Assembly: GCF_001730525.1 (NCBI RefSeq)
Contig: NZ_MDFN01000041.1
Location: forward strand, 1 to 38,200
Reading direction: 5' to 3'
Length of the DNA: 38,200 nucleotides
Source of the DNA: Arcticibacter eurypsychrophilus
GTDB taxonomy: Bacteria > Bacteroidota > Bacteroidia > Sphingobacteriales > Sphingobacteriaceae
Shown here: positions 16,713 through 23,430 of the stretch, piece by piece
How the letters are laid out: the number at the start of each line of letters is the position of its first letter
Numbering within the stretch: the first letter of the stretch is position 1
Program-made: the position numbers and the translations under genes
Notes under the pieces: model-generated
The model's input: only the letters and a program-made list of their open reading frames with translations
The model's database searches: none
Told to the model about the DNA's origin: nothing

Positions 16713-16720
16713 CAAATATA
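16713..16720 (-). promoter_or_regulatory. -7 promoter element of the RIC gene
   Basis: Minus strand TATATTTG, a perfect TAnnTTTG. The implied transcript start is near 16709, about 18 bases before the ATG. The FNR-type box is centred about 41-42 bp upstream of that start, the standard class II activator position. Confidence 0.6.
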
Positions 16721-16743
16721 TCTTTTATTTTATGACTTAATAA

Positions 16744-16757
16744 ATGATTGATGTCAT
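16744..16757. promoter_or_regulatory. FNR/Dnr-type box upstream of the RIC gene
   Basis: ATGATTGATGTCAT: half sites ATGA and TCAT around six bases, close to the TTGAT-N4-ATCAA consensus with one departure in the inner pair. It starts 53 bp upstream of the RIC ATG, matching the box upstream of the DUF2249 gene. Confidence 0.5.
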
Positions 16758-16781
16758 ATATTAAACCGGTTCATTAAACCT

Positions 16782-17111
16782 CTACCTACCAAGTTGCCTT
16801 CTACCTTCCTCTGTTATATTCTCATAGGTCCAGTTCGGCTCCCAAACTAAATCAACAAGTACCTCATATGCGGGATAAGCTTCCTCTAAACAGTTTTTAA
16901 CAGATTGGAGTATAGCCTCTCCCATTGGGCAATGTGATGAAGAAAGCGTCATCTCGATCCTTATTTTTGAATCTTCTGATAGGTCAATATGATAAATCAA
17001 TCCCATATCGATTACATTGATCTGAAGTTCCGGATCGAGAACAGTCCTTAAGTTTTCTATAATTTCCAGTTCTTTAAATGAGGATTGGTCTGTGATGTCA
17101 AATTTTTTCAT
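16782..17111 (-). CDS. MIP18/DUF59-family iron-sulfur assembly factor
   Basis: 109-aa protein of the DUF59 (SufT/PaaD/MIP18) family. Visible: 'NLRTVLDPELQINVIDMGLIYHI' with the D-P-E/D-x-x-x-(N)-x-(V/I)-x-D-x-G-L core, and the conserved cysteine segment 'TLSSSHCPMGEAIL' that in related proteins is needed for Fe-S cluster handling. Members help load or mature Fe-S proteins. Its start overlaps the end of the upstream membrane-protein gene by 14 bp, so translation is probably coupled. It belongs with the RIC and Rrf2 genes as an Fe-S maintenance set. Confidence 0.92.
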   Translation of the reverse strand: MKKFDITDQSSFKELEIIENLRTVLDPELQINVIDMGLIYHIDLSEDSKIRIEMTLSSSHCPMGEAILQSVKNCLEEAYPAYEVLVDLVWEPNWTYENITEEGRRQLGR

Positions 17112-18396
17112 GGCTTAATGATTTATCTTCGTGTTTAATCAGTATCACTAAATTGAATAGGTAAGATAATGATGAAATTAATAAACATCCAATACCTGTG
17201 GTCATCATAACCTGACTATATAAGAGGTAGCCGCAGAAGAACACAATGCAGAATGCGATATAGCTTATATACTGAAGTTTAAGGAGTTTGGAACTGTATA
17301 GATCAGCTGGCATAGGTATTTTCCTCTTACCACTTAAATGCTCATATTTTCGAACCCAAACTATAAAAGGTAATGTTTTAAAGGCCTGACCCATGATCAA
17401 TGCCGTGATCCATCCCATAAATAATAACATCCCATATAATGTAGAATAATGAACGGCTAAGCCATTTTGCTTTGCTGAGCTATAAATAATGATTGGAATT
17501 AGAATCAGAGCCACACTCAGTAAACTGATGGATATGACCGTTTTCAAAATCGGAATATCCAGTTTCTTCTTTAATCGAGAATCAAAACACTTCTTTACAT
17601 ACACGAAATAGCAGGTTAATCCGGCTAACAGCACTACCGCTATAAAATAAGTATGCACATTAACTCCGTAAAAATAACCATCAATCAGAAAAAGCAGAAG
17701 TGCTGAATTAACTAAATAATAACTCCAGGAAAGTAGATGGCTCAGTTGAATTCTGGACACTAAAAACATGGGAATTAATTTACAACTAACCCCTATTATC
17801 AACATCAGAAACCAACCCGCCAATCCCATGTGTGCATGAAGCCGAAGGTACTGCAGATGATTCTTAGGGAGAAAAGCATATTGAAAATTGAACGCAAGCA
17901 AGGTTCCCACAATGGCAGTTGCAGCAAGCCAAATGCTGGATGTGACGATAAACTCCTTATGAATAGAGGAATTCTTGCTTTTATTTGCAGTTTTAATTAC
18001 CGTAACGCAAAACGTTAATATAGCTAATGTAAGCAATAAACCTCCTGCCTGCATATGTATTCCCGGTTCGAAAACCCAAAAGGAGTATACCAGACAAAAC
18101 AATCCTGGAATAAACAACATAAAGGTAAACCAAGGTAATTTAGAGCTGTACAGGTCAGTTTCCAGTAGTACCGGCAACAATTGATAACATGCCCCAAAAA
18201 TAACCAGTGTGCCCCATCCCAAGGCTGCCAAATGAGTAATAGCCAGCAAGTGTGGATTAAAATAATGTCCCGAGAGATCTTTAATCGAAAACAGAAACAG
18301 CACAGCTAAAAGGAGAAAGCATAATCCGGATATAAAATAGTGAAGCAACACGAGTTTATACATGCCATCAGACTGCTTGGGCAGACTACTGCTCAT
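17098..18396 (-). CDS. polytopic membrane protein, NnrS / heme-copper-oxidase-subunit-I-like
   Basis: 432-aa protein with about 12 hydrophobic spans and little else. Three spans carry a related motif: His followed by Gly-Trp and then a Leu/Ile-Pro end (H55...GW61...LP75; H187/H189...GW195...IP209; H317...GW329...LP343). Such membrane histidines recall heme ligands of NnrS and of heme-copper oxidase/NO-reductase subunit I, but the chain lacks a confident set of six and I cannot assign it to either. ATGA overlap with the DUF2249 gene upstream and 14-bp overlap with the Fe-S factor downstream put it firmly in the nitrosative-stress operon. A role in NO handling or in heme/metal homeostasis is inference. 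Confidence 0.8.
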   Translation of the reverse strand: MSSSLPKQSDGMYKLVLLHYFISGLCFLLLAVLFLFSIKDLSGHYFNPHLLAITHLAALGWGTLVIFGACYQLLPVLLETDLYSSKLPWFTFMLFIPGLFCLVYSFWVFEPGIHMQAGGLLLTLAILTFCVTVIKTANKSKNSSIHKEFIVTSSIWLAATAIVGTLLAFNFQYAFLPKNHLQYLRLHAHMGLAGWFLMLIIGVSCKLIPMFLVSRIQLSHLLSWSYYLVNSALLLFLIDGYFYGVNVHTYFIAVVLLAGLTCYFVYVKKCFDSRLKKKLDIPILKTVISISLLSVALILIPIIIYSSAKQNGLAVHYSTLYGMLLFMGWITALIMGQAFKTLPFIVWVRKYEHLSGKRKIPMPADLYSSKLLKLQYISYIAFCIVFFCGYLLYSQVMMTTGIGCLLISSLSYLFNLVILIKHEDKSLSHEKI

Positions 18397-19214
18397 GACT
18401 TATAAATCAATAAATCCACTTTCCCATCATCTGTACTTTTTGTGAGATACATGAACCCTTTTTCCTCCAGATGAGGCAATAGATAAACTGGAATTTTTTT
18501 ATGGTACACATATAAAGCTTCTCCATCTCCAAGTTGCTGAAGGGTCTCCAGTATAGCAATCATAGGCTTAGGCATTTCGAGATCCCTCACATCAAGGGTT
18601 TTAATTTTTCCCTCAAAGTGTTTAATTTTCAAATTAAAATTGTCCGGATCATCAACAATTGGAAGGTCTGCCTTTTCTACAGCTTTTTGTAAGGTATAAT
18701 CCCTTTTAAAATAAGTAATTACTGACCCATCCTCTTCAAGATGTACTTCATTGGAAAAACCCTTAGCCTGCATTAAATGCAATAAAGGGACAGGTTCAAA
18801 TGGAGCAATAAGCTTTAGGCACTCTGAATCCTGAAGCTCTTTAACCGTACTCATAATTAATTTAAGCGGATCTTCCTGTCTGGATAAGATTGCACGAACA
18901 TCCAGCTCCTTTATATTTGATTTGTCGATCTTTATAGGATCCTTTTGAACTAAATTATTATTTGCAGGATCTTCCTTAATAATAAATCCTATATTTTTCA
19001 AAGCATCAAGAAAATCTGCTACTTCACATTTTCCAACCTTACATGCTGCCTCTATAGTAACGAAACCAGCAAACATATTTCTCAAAACTGGATTCCGAAG
19101 CTTTGCAAAATTCTTATTTAAACATTCCAACGCAACTATAACTCCCTCTTTATCCTCTTTTAATAGCGCACTTATTAACGTTTTCTTATTTATAGATCTG
19201 CCTGAGTGATTCAT
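18393..19214 (-). CDS. DUF1858-DUF2249-DUF2249 protein
   Basis: 273-aa cytoplasmic protein in three parts: an N-terminal helical DUF1858-like domain (about 8-75, 'ALECLNKNFAKLRNPVLRNM'), then two DUF2249 domains (about 103-170, starting IKELDVRAILSRQEDPLKLI; about 205-272, starting KIKTLDVRDLEMPKPMIAIL). DUF2249 is a SirA/TusA-like fold; the motif 'LDVR' opens each copy, where TusA has its Cys-Pro pair, so classical sulfur transfer through that cysteine is not expected. It is the first gene of the cluster; its stop overlaps the membrane-protein start (ATGA). An FNR-type box lies 51 bp upstream. Molecular role unknown; association with RIC proteins suggests NO or Fe-S damage response. Confidence 0.88.
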   Translation of the reverse strand: MNHSGRSINKKTLISALLKEDKEGVIVALECLNKNFAKLRNPVLRNMFAGFVTIEAACKVGKCEVADFLDALKNIGFIIKEDPANNNLVQKDPIKIDKSNIKELDVRAILSRQEDPLKLIMSTVKELQDSECLKLIAPFEPVPLLHLMQAKGFSNEVHLEEDGSVITYFKRDYTLQKAVEKADLPIVDDPDNFNLKIKHFEGKIKTLDVRDLEMPKPMIAILETLQQLGDGEALYVYHKKIPVYLLPHLEEKGFMYLTKSTDDGKVDLLIYKS

Positions 19215-19218
19215 CTAT

Positions 19219-19226
19219 CAAAGATA
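19219..19226 (-). promoter_or_regulatory. TAnnTTTG element adjacent to the DUF2249 start codon
   Basis: Minus strand TATCTTTG, a perfect match, only four bases before the ATG. If used, the messenger would have almost no leader. The FNR-type box would then be centred about 57-58 bp upstream of the start, near the class I position. Confidence 0.35.
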
Positions 19227-19264
19227 TACAATAGAAGACATTAATATCTTTTATTATTCTAAAT

Positions 19265-19278
19265 ATGATAAAGATCAT
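19265..19278. promoter_or_regulatory. FNR/Dnr-type box upstream of the DUF2249 operon
   Basis: ATGATAAAGATCAT is a fully symmetric ATGAT-N4-ATCAT palindrome, one base per side from the FNR/Dnr consensus TTGAT-N4-ATCAA. It sits 51 bp upstream of the first start codon of the cluster. Confidence 0.65.
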
Positions 19279-19294
19279 AATGATAGTAGCCCAT

Positions 19295-19327
19295 AAAAAA
19301 GGTCATCTCGTGAGGAGATAACCTTTT
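19295..19327 (-). terminator. intrinsic terminator after the histone-like gene
   Basis: Stem AAAAGGT-C-ATCTC / GAGAT-A-ACCTTTT with one internal mismatch and a five-base loop, followed on the minus strand by a run of six T. It separates the histone-like gene from the promoter region of the DUF2249 operon. Confidence 0.8.
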
Positions 19328-19350
19328 AAAACATAAATTCCAAGGATGGA

Positions 19351-19530
19351 CTATGCTTCTTTATTTTTAAGTTCAGTAACTTCATTACGCATCTCCTGTG
19401 CCAATGTTTTAATTTCCTGCAAAGCTTTACGAACGCGAGTTCCTGCAGCACCACTAGCCTTGTTGTAAAACTTGTCAGCATCTACTTCCATGGAAGCAAT
19501 TAGCTCTTTTAATTTAGTGAAATTTTCCAT
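19351..19530 (-). CDS. histone-H1-like (Hc1-type) small protein
   Basis: 59-aa protein MENFTKLKELIASMEVDADK..., ending in lysine-rich TELKNKEA. This matches the short Bacteroidota proteins annotated as histone H1/Hc1-like: an N-terminal helix, the 'DADKFYNKASGAAGTRVRKALQEIK' core and a basic end. DNA binding is assumed from the name of the family. The frame extends seven codons upstream, but the ATG at 19530 is the usual start and is placed about 15-20 bases after the start predicted from the TATATTTG promoter. Monocistronic, with a terminator downstream. Confidence 0.85.
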   Translation of the reverse strand: MENFTKLKELIASMEVDADKFYNKASGAAGTRVRKALQEIKTLAQEMRNEVTELKNKEA

Positions 19531-19548
19531 AATAATATTCTTGTGGGG

Positions 19549-19556
19549 CAAATATA
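19549..19556 (-). promoter_or_regulatory. -7 promoter element of the histone-like gene
   Basis: Minus strand TATATTTG, a perfect TAnnTTTG, about 19 bases before the ATG. A TTTTT stretch about 19 bases upstream could be the -33 element. Confidence 0.6.
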
Positions 19557-19603
19557 TATTTTTAAGTGAAAAATCCGCTTGAAAAGGTATTTTAATTAAT
19601 AAT

Positions 19604-21280
19604 CTATTTTATGCCTTTAAATGCCTTTAATCCACTTTCAAGATACTTGGCGTAACTCACTTTATCGTAGTCGGCTCCTATAGGCTCAACTAATAGATTT
19701 TCATCATGCCCTAAAAGAACATAAAAAGGTTGCGAATTAGCATTAAAATGACTGGCCTGAAAGTCGCTCCACTTATTACCTATTGTTTTAATTGACTTTC
19801 CTGACTTGGAGACAAATTGTTCATTTTCAGGAAGATCAGATTTATCGTCCACGTACAACTGAATCAAAACATAGTCATTACTGATGTGATTACGAACCAC
19901 TTGGTCGGGCCATACAGCAGCCTCCATTTTCCGACAATTCACACAGGCATGTCCGGTAAAGTCGATCATCACTGGCTTATTTACCTTTCTAGCATAGGCC
20001 ATTCCTTCTTCATAATCAAAAAATGCTATCAATCCCAGCGGAGCTTTAAACTTATCCACATATTTTGTTGGATGAGCAGATTCAGCTGTTCCCGAAAAAC
20101 CTTTATTCTGACTAAGCGAGGCTGTATATAAATCAAAATCCTGTGTCTGTTGGGGTGGCAAAAATGCTGATATAGATGTTAGTGGGGCACCCCACAAACC
20201 GGGAACCATATACATCGTAAATGATAATACGATGATAGATAGAAATAATCGGGGTACGGATAAAGATTGAATTGGAGAATCGTTTGCAAATGTTAATTTA
20301 CCTAAAAGATAAAGTCCCATTAAAGCAAAAATAACAATCCATAAACTCAGAAATACTTCACGGTCGAACCATTCCCAGTGATAAGCCAAATCTACATTGG
20401 AAAGAAATTTCAATGAAAGAGCAAGCTCTAGAAAACCCAAAACGACCTTGACGCTATTTAGCCAACCTCCCGACTTAGGAAGTCCTTGCATCAGCGAGGG
20501 GAACATAGCAAATAAAGCAAAAGGAATCGCAAGAGCCAGTGCAAAGCCAAACATCCCTATAGCAGGACCCAAAAGAGCACCCATTGTTGCAGCCTCCACT
20601 AAGAGATAACCGATTATTGGACCTGTACATGAAAAGGATACAAGTGCCAGTGTTGCCGCCATGAAAAAGATTCCAGCAAAACCCTTTTTATCTGAGTTTG
20701 AATCTGCTTTATTTACCCATGATGAGGGAAGTGTTAATTCAAATGCACCCAGAAAAGATGCAGCAAAAGCAACAAGCATCAGAAAAAACACAATGTTAAA
20801 AACCCCATTTGTGGACAAATCATTCAAAGCATCTGCGCCAAAAACAATCGTCACTATCAATCCTAGCAGTACATAGATCAGAATAATGGAGATCCCATAA
20901 ACCACAGCTTTGGTTATAGCTCCAGACTTAGTTGAAGCACTTTTAGTGAAATAACTAACCGTAAGCGGCAACATCGGGAAGATACAGGGCATAAAAAGAG
21001 CAGCTAATCCTCCTAAAAAACCAGCAATAAAAATAGTCCACAAAGAACGACTATCAGCTTCTTTTTTGATTACTTTTCCAGTGTTTGAAGCACTAACAGC
21101 AGCCTTATCTTTCGAAATAGAATTGGTAGAGGTTACTTGACTATCCACCTTGACAGGCTCAATATCCGTAAATTCGATATCGTCTGTATTAATTGCACCT
21201 GTACTGTCCTGTGCTTTAACATTTCCGGTAAACAGAAATAGCAATAACAAAAGAAGTACGTTATTTTTGAGTAATTTCAT
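19604..21280 (-). CDS. dsbD: DsbD-type thiol:disulfide interchange protein (beta and gamma domains)
   Basis: 558-aa protein moving electrons from cytoplasmic thioredoxin across the inner membrane. A signal sequence (1-23, ending VKAQ) and a 55-residue low-complexity linker precede an eight-span CcdA/DsbD membrane domain with its paired cysteines Cys99 (FMPCIFPMLP) and Cys218 (SFSCTGPIIG). The C-terminal periplasmic thioredoxin domain has the CVNC motif (Cys446, Cys449). The N-terminal alpha domain of E. coli DsbD is missing here; it is encoded by the separate gene just upstream, 20 bp away. Probably keeps periplasmic thiols reduced or supports cytochrome c maturation. Confidence 0.93.
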   Translation of the reverse strand: MKLLKNNVLLLLLLFLFTGNVKAQDSTGAINTDDIEFTDIEPVKVDSQVTSTNSISKDKAAVSASNTGKVIKKEADSRSLWTIFIAGFLGGLAALFMPCIFPMLPLTVSYFTKSASTKSGAITKAVVYGISIILIYVLLGLIVTIVFGADALNDLSTNGVFNIVFFLMLVAFAASFLGAFELTLPSSWVNKADSNSDKKGFAGIFFMAATLALVSFSCTGPIIGYLLVEAATMGALLGPAIGMFGFALALAIPFALFAMFPSLMQGLPKSGGWLNSVKVVLGFLELALSLKFLSNVDLAYHWEWFDREVFLSLWIVIFALMGLYLLGKLTFANDSPIQSLSVPRLFLSIIVLSFTMYMVPGLWGAPLTSISAFLPPQQTQDFDLYTASLSQNKGFSGTAESAHPTKYVDKFKAPLGLIAFFDYEEGMAYARKVNKPVMIDFTGHACVNCRKMEAAVWPDQVVRNHISNDYVLIQLYVDDKSDLPENEQFVSKSGKSIKTIGNKWSDFQASHFNANSQPFYVLLGHDENLLVEPIGADYDKVSYAKYLESGLKAFKGIK

Positions 21281-21300
21281 TTTAAGATAAGGTACTTTTA

Positions 21301-21747
21301 TTATTTAATCGGAATACTAAAACTTACTTCATCAGGAGGAAGACATTTTTGATCATTACAAACCATAAACTCAAGTTTACCCTTAATTACAGGTTTACCT
21401 GCCCTTATTTTAACTCTTTGTTGAAATATAACCGAATTCTCAAAATAGCTCACATTCATACTAAAAGCCTTTTCAAATTTTGTTACTGGCTTAGGCTCTG
21501 AGGTTTTACCCACAAGTGTATACTCATTTGAAGGATTAAAGGAAATAGAAGTAGGCACAGGCCCTCCGTCAGCTACATGCTGAGAATAGATATGCCATCC
21601 ACTGTTTATGGTGGCTTTGATCAGGATAATGGCTTCTGTCTTACTTAAACTCTTTGAGGCATAAGACCATTTCACCGGAGTAAGTATCTGAGCATGAATA
21701 GCTCCGCTTAGTAATACTGCGATTAAAATTAAGGTGACTTTTTTCAT
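21301..21747 (-). CDS. DsbD alpha-domain protein (stand-alone)
   Basis: 148-aa secreted protein: signal peptide MKKVTLILIAVLLSGAIHAQ, then an immunoglobulin-like domain with the DsbD-alpha active-site signature 'FMVCNDQKCLPPDEVSF' (Cys130, Cys135). In E. coli this domain is the N-terminal part of DsbD and passes electrons to periplasmic partners. Here it is a separate gene co-transcribed with the membrane/thioredoxin part 20 bp downstream. A near-perfect -7 element (GATATTTG on the minus strand at 21783-21790) lies about 35 bp upstream and may be its promoter. Confidence 0.9.
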   Translation of the reverse strand: MKKVTLILIAVLLSGAIHAQILTPVKWSYASKSLSKTEAIILIKATINSGWHIYSQHVADGGPVPTSISFNPSNEYTLVGKTSEPKPVTKFEKAFSMNVSYFENSVIFQQRVKIRAGKPVIKGKLEFMVCNDQKCLPPDEVSFSIPIK

Positions 21748-21929
21748 GTATTTTATCTATCTATTAAAGAATAGTACCAACGCAAATATCCTGCTTTTAT
21801 ATTTGCTATTTATAAAGTTTGTGCCACATAAACGTCCTTTATGACCACAACTGAACATCGTTACACAATAATGACTTTATCTTATAAAATAAACGGTGTA
21901 CAAAAGTGCCTTTATTTAACTGCTAAACC

Positions 21930-21937
21930 TATATTTG
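21930..21937 (+). promoter_or_regulatory. -7 promoter element of the 21964 gene
   Basis: TATATTTG on the plus strand, a perfect TAnnTTTG, 26 bases before the ATG, giving a leader of about 20 bases. TTTA at 21911 is a possible -33 element. Confidence 0.6.
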
Positions 21938-21963
21938 TGGTTTGAAGTGAATTTAGTTTAAAA

Positions 21964-22356
21964 ATGCCAACAGATCTTACCCAACTACGACCTGGAAATA
22001 TTATTGTGGTTTATCCTAGAGAAAACCAGCAAGGCATTCTTTCTATACTTGAAATTCAAAAATCCAGTGTGTTATGTAGAATGCTCGTTCCAAGGGAAGG
22101 ATATCTTTTCAGAATACAGTTTCATGAAATAAATTCCCTGAAACTTGACAAAGAGTGGTTGGAAAAAGCTTCATTTGTTCAGGACCCGCAGGACTCTGGC
22201 AATTGGTTTTACACCAATAAAAGAGATCAATATCAATTCACAATATCATCCGGATCATTTAATCAGGCTTTAAAAAACCGAATCAACTATATGCATGAAT
22301 TACAAAACGTTTATTTTGAACTAACAGGAACAGAGTTAACAATCACAATTAGTTAA
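21964..22356 (+). CDS. hypothetical protein, widespread Bacteroidota family
   Basis: 130-aa protein with no signal peptide or membrane span. Features: a short N-terminal beta-rich segment 'LRPGNIIVVYPRENQQGILSI', a 'LDKEWLEKASFVQ' segment and a C-terminus 'YMHELQNVYFELTGTELTI'. The ending (HELQNLYFALTGEEL-like) is shared by a group of small Bacteroidota proteins that I recall without a known function. Upstream lies a clear promoter; the SelW-like gene follows 39 bp downstream, so they may be co-transcribed. Confidence 0.65.
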   Translation: MPTDLTQLRPGNIIVVYPRENQQGILSILEIQKSSVLCRMLVPREGYLFRIQFHEINSLKLDKEWLEKASFVQDPQDSGNWFYTNKRDQYQFTISSGSFNQALKNRINYMHELQNVYFELTGTELTITIS

Positions 22357-22395
22357 ATATTATTAGAATCAACAAGGCATATATAAAACATTAAT

Positions 22396-22671
22396 ATGAA
22401 GCAAATTATAACTATAGAATACTGTCCTAAATGCGGCTGGCTACTACGATCTGCCTATATGGCTCAAGAATTACTAGGTACTTTTGTAGATGAAATTGAA
22501 GGTGTTTTACTAAAACCATCCGAAACTGGTGGAACCTTTACCATAAAAATAAACAAAGAGCTGATCTTTGACCGTAAAACAGCAGGACGTTTCCCCGAAA
22601 TTAAAGAATTGAAACAATTGGTAAGAGACATAGTCAGCCCCGATAAAAGCTTAGGGCACTCAGACCGTTAA
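22396..22671 (+). CDS. SelT/SelW/SelH (Rdx) family protein
   Basis: 91-aa thioredoxin-like protein. 'IEYCPKCGWLLRSAYMAQELL' carries the CxxC redox motif (Cys10, Cys13, with cysteine where animal SelW has selenocysteine). The middle 'LKPSETGGTFTIKINKELIFDRKTAGRFPEIKELKQLVRD' is the family core. Rdx proteins are small redox proteins thought to bind thiols such as glutathione; the substrate is unknown. It follows the 130-aa gene by 39 bp. Confidence 0.9.
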   Translation: MKQIITIEYCPKCGWLLRSAYMAQELLGTFVDEIEGVLLKPSETGGTFTIKINKELIFDRKTAGRFPEIKELKQLVRDIVSPDKSLGHSDR

Positions 22672-22896
22672 CTTATCTTTACTGACCAGGTATTCGTTAG
22701 CATTCAAAAATTCTGAAATCCTCAATAAAACACTATTCAATTCAGAAAAATTGATTGTCAGCTAATTGTTAAGCATTATACTCCCAAAAAAGTCGGCTTT
22801 ATACATTTACCGATATCAATTTTTAACAATTTCATTTTCTTTAAACAAAAGCCAGCATTCAGGTTTCTATCTTATATAAAAATAATATAATCACCT

Positions 22897-23430
22897 ATGA
22901 CTGAACTTAAAGGAGAAACTCCTCAAGAACAATTAGAAAAAATAGAATTCATCAAAAAAGCGCGTGAGCTGTCTTCTAGAATTTCCGATATTAAAATCGC
23001 CATGTTATCCACCGTAAACCCAAATGGTAGTTTAGATAGCAGACCAATGTATACTTTCCCTATTAAAGATGATAGTTTAATTTGGATGTTTGCCCGAAAA
23101 AGCGCTCAAAAAACAATAGAAATAGCACAAAATCCTCATGTAATCCTTAACTACAGCGATACAGAAAAGGGCCTCTATATCACCGTAAATGGCTTGGCTA
23201 CCATTAGCACAGATATGGTAAAAGTTGAAGAACTTTGGTCAGACCGATACAAAACATGGTTTCCTTATGGAAAAACAGACCCAGATCTTTGCCTGTTAAG
23301 GATTGAGCCGGACAAGGCAGAGTATTGGGATTCACCTGACCTGCTCATAGCACAGATTATTTCGCTTGTAAAAAACACACTTGGTGGTAAAACAAACGAA
23401 GAAGGCGATCACAAAGAGATTAAGTTTTAA
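22897..23430 (+). CDS. pyridoxamine 5'-phosphate oxidase-like stress protein
   Basis: 177-aa protein of the split-barrel flavin-binding fold: 'IKIAMLSTVNPNGSLDSRPMYTFPIKDDSLIWMFARKSAQKTIEIAQNPHVILNYSD' is the characteristic FMN-binding region of the general-stress-protein-26 group. Substrate unknown; it is not a confident PNPOx. Its stop codon shares bases with the mutS2 stop, so the two genes converge with no room for a separate terminator. The 225-bp gap upstream holds no clear promoter or terminator that I could identify. Confidence 0.88.
   Translation: MTELKGETPQEQLEKIEFIKKARELSSRISDIKIAMLSTVNPNGSLDSRPMYTFPIKDDSLIWMFARKSAQKTIEIAQNPHVILNYSDTEKGLYITVNGLATISTDMVKVEELWSDRYKTWFPYGKTDPDLCLLRIEPDKAEYWDSPDLLIAQIISLVKNTLGGKTNEEGDHKEIKF

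Noticed and set aside
16692-16715. Upstream TTG start for the RIC gene
   Set aside because: It overlaps the TATATTTG promoter element, so it would lie outside the transcript.
19604-21280. Missing alpha domain of DsbD as a truncation
   Set aside because: The alpha domain is present as the gene directly upstream.
22790-22815. AAAAAAGTCGGCTTT considered as a terminator for the SelW-like gene
   Set aside because: Only a four-bp pairing is possible; no stable stem was found.
23427-23430. Shared stop-codon bases of the PNPOx-like gene and mutS2
   Set aside because: A simple convergent overlap of four bases on TTAA; common in compact genomes and not evidence of special function.
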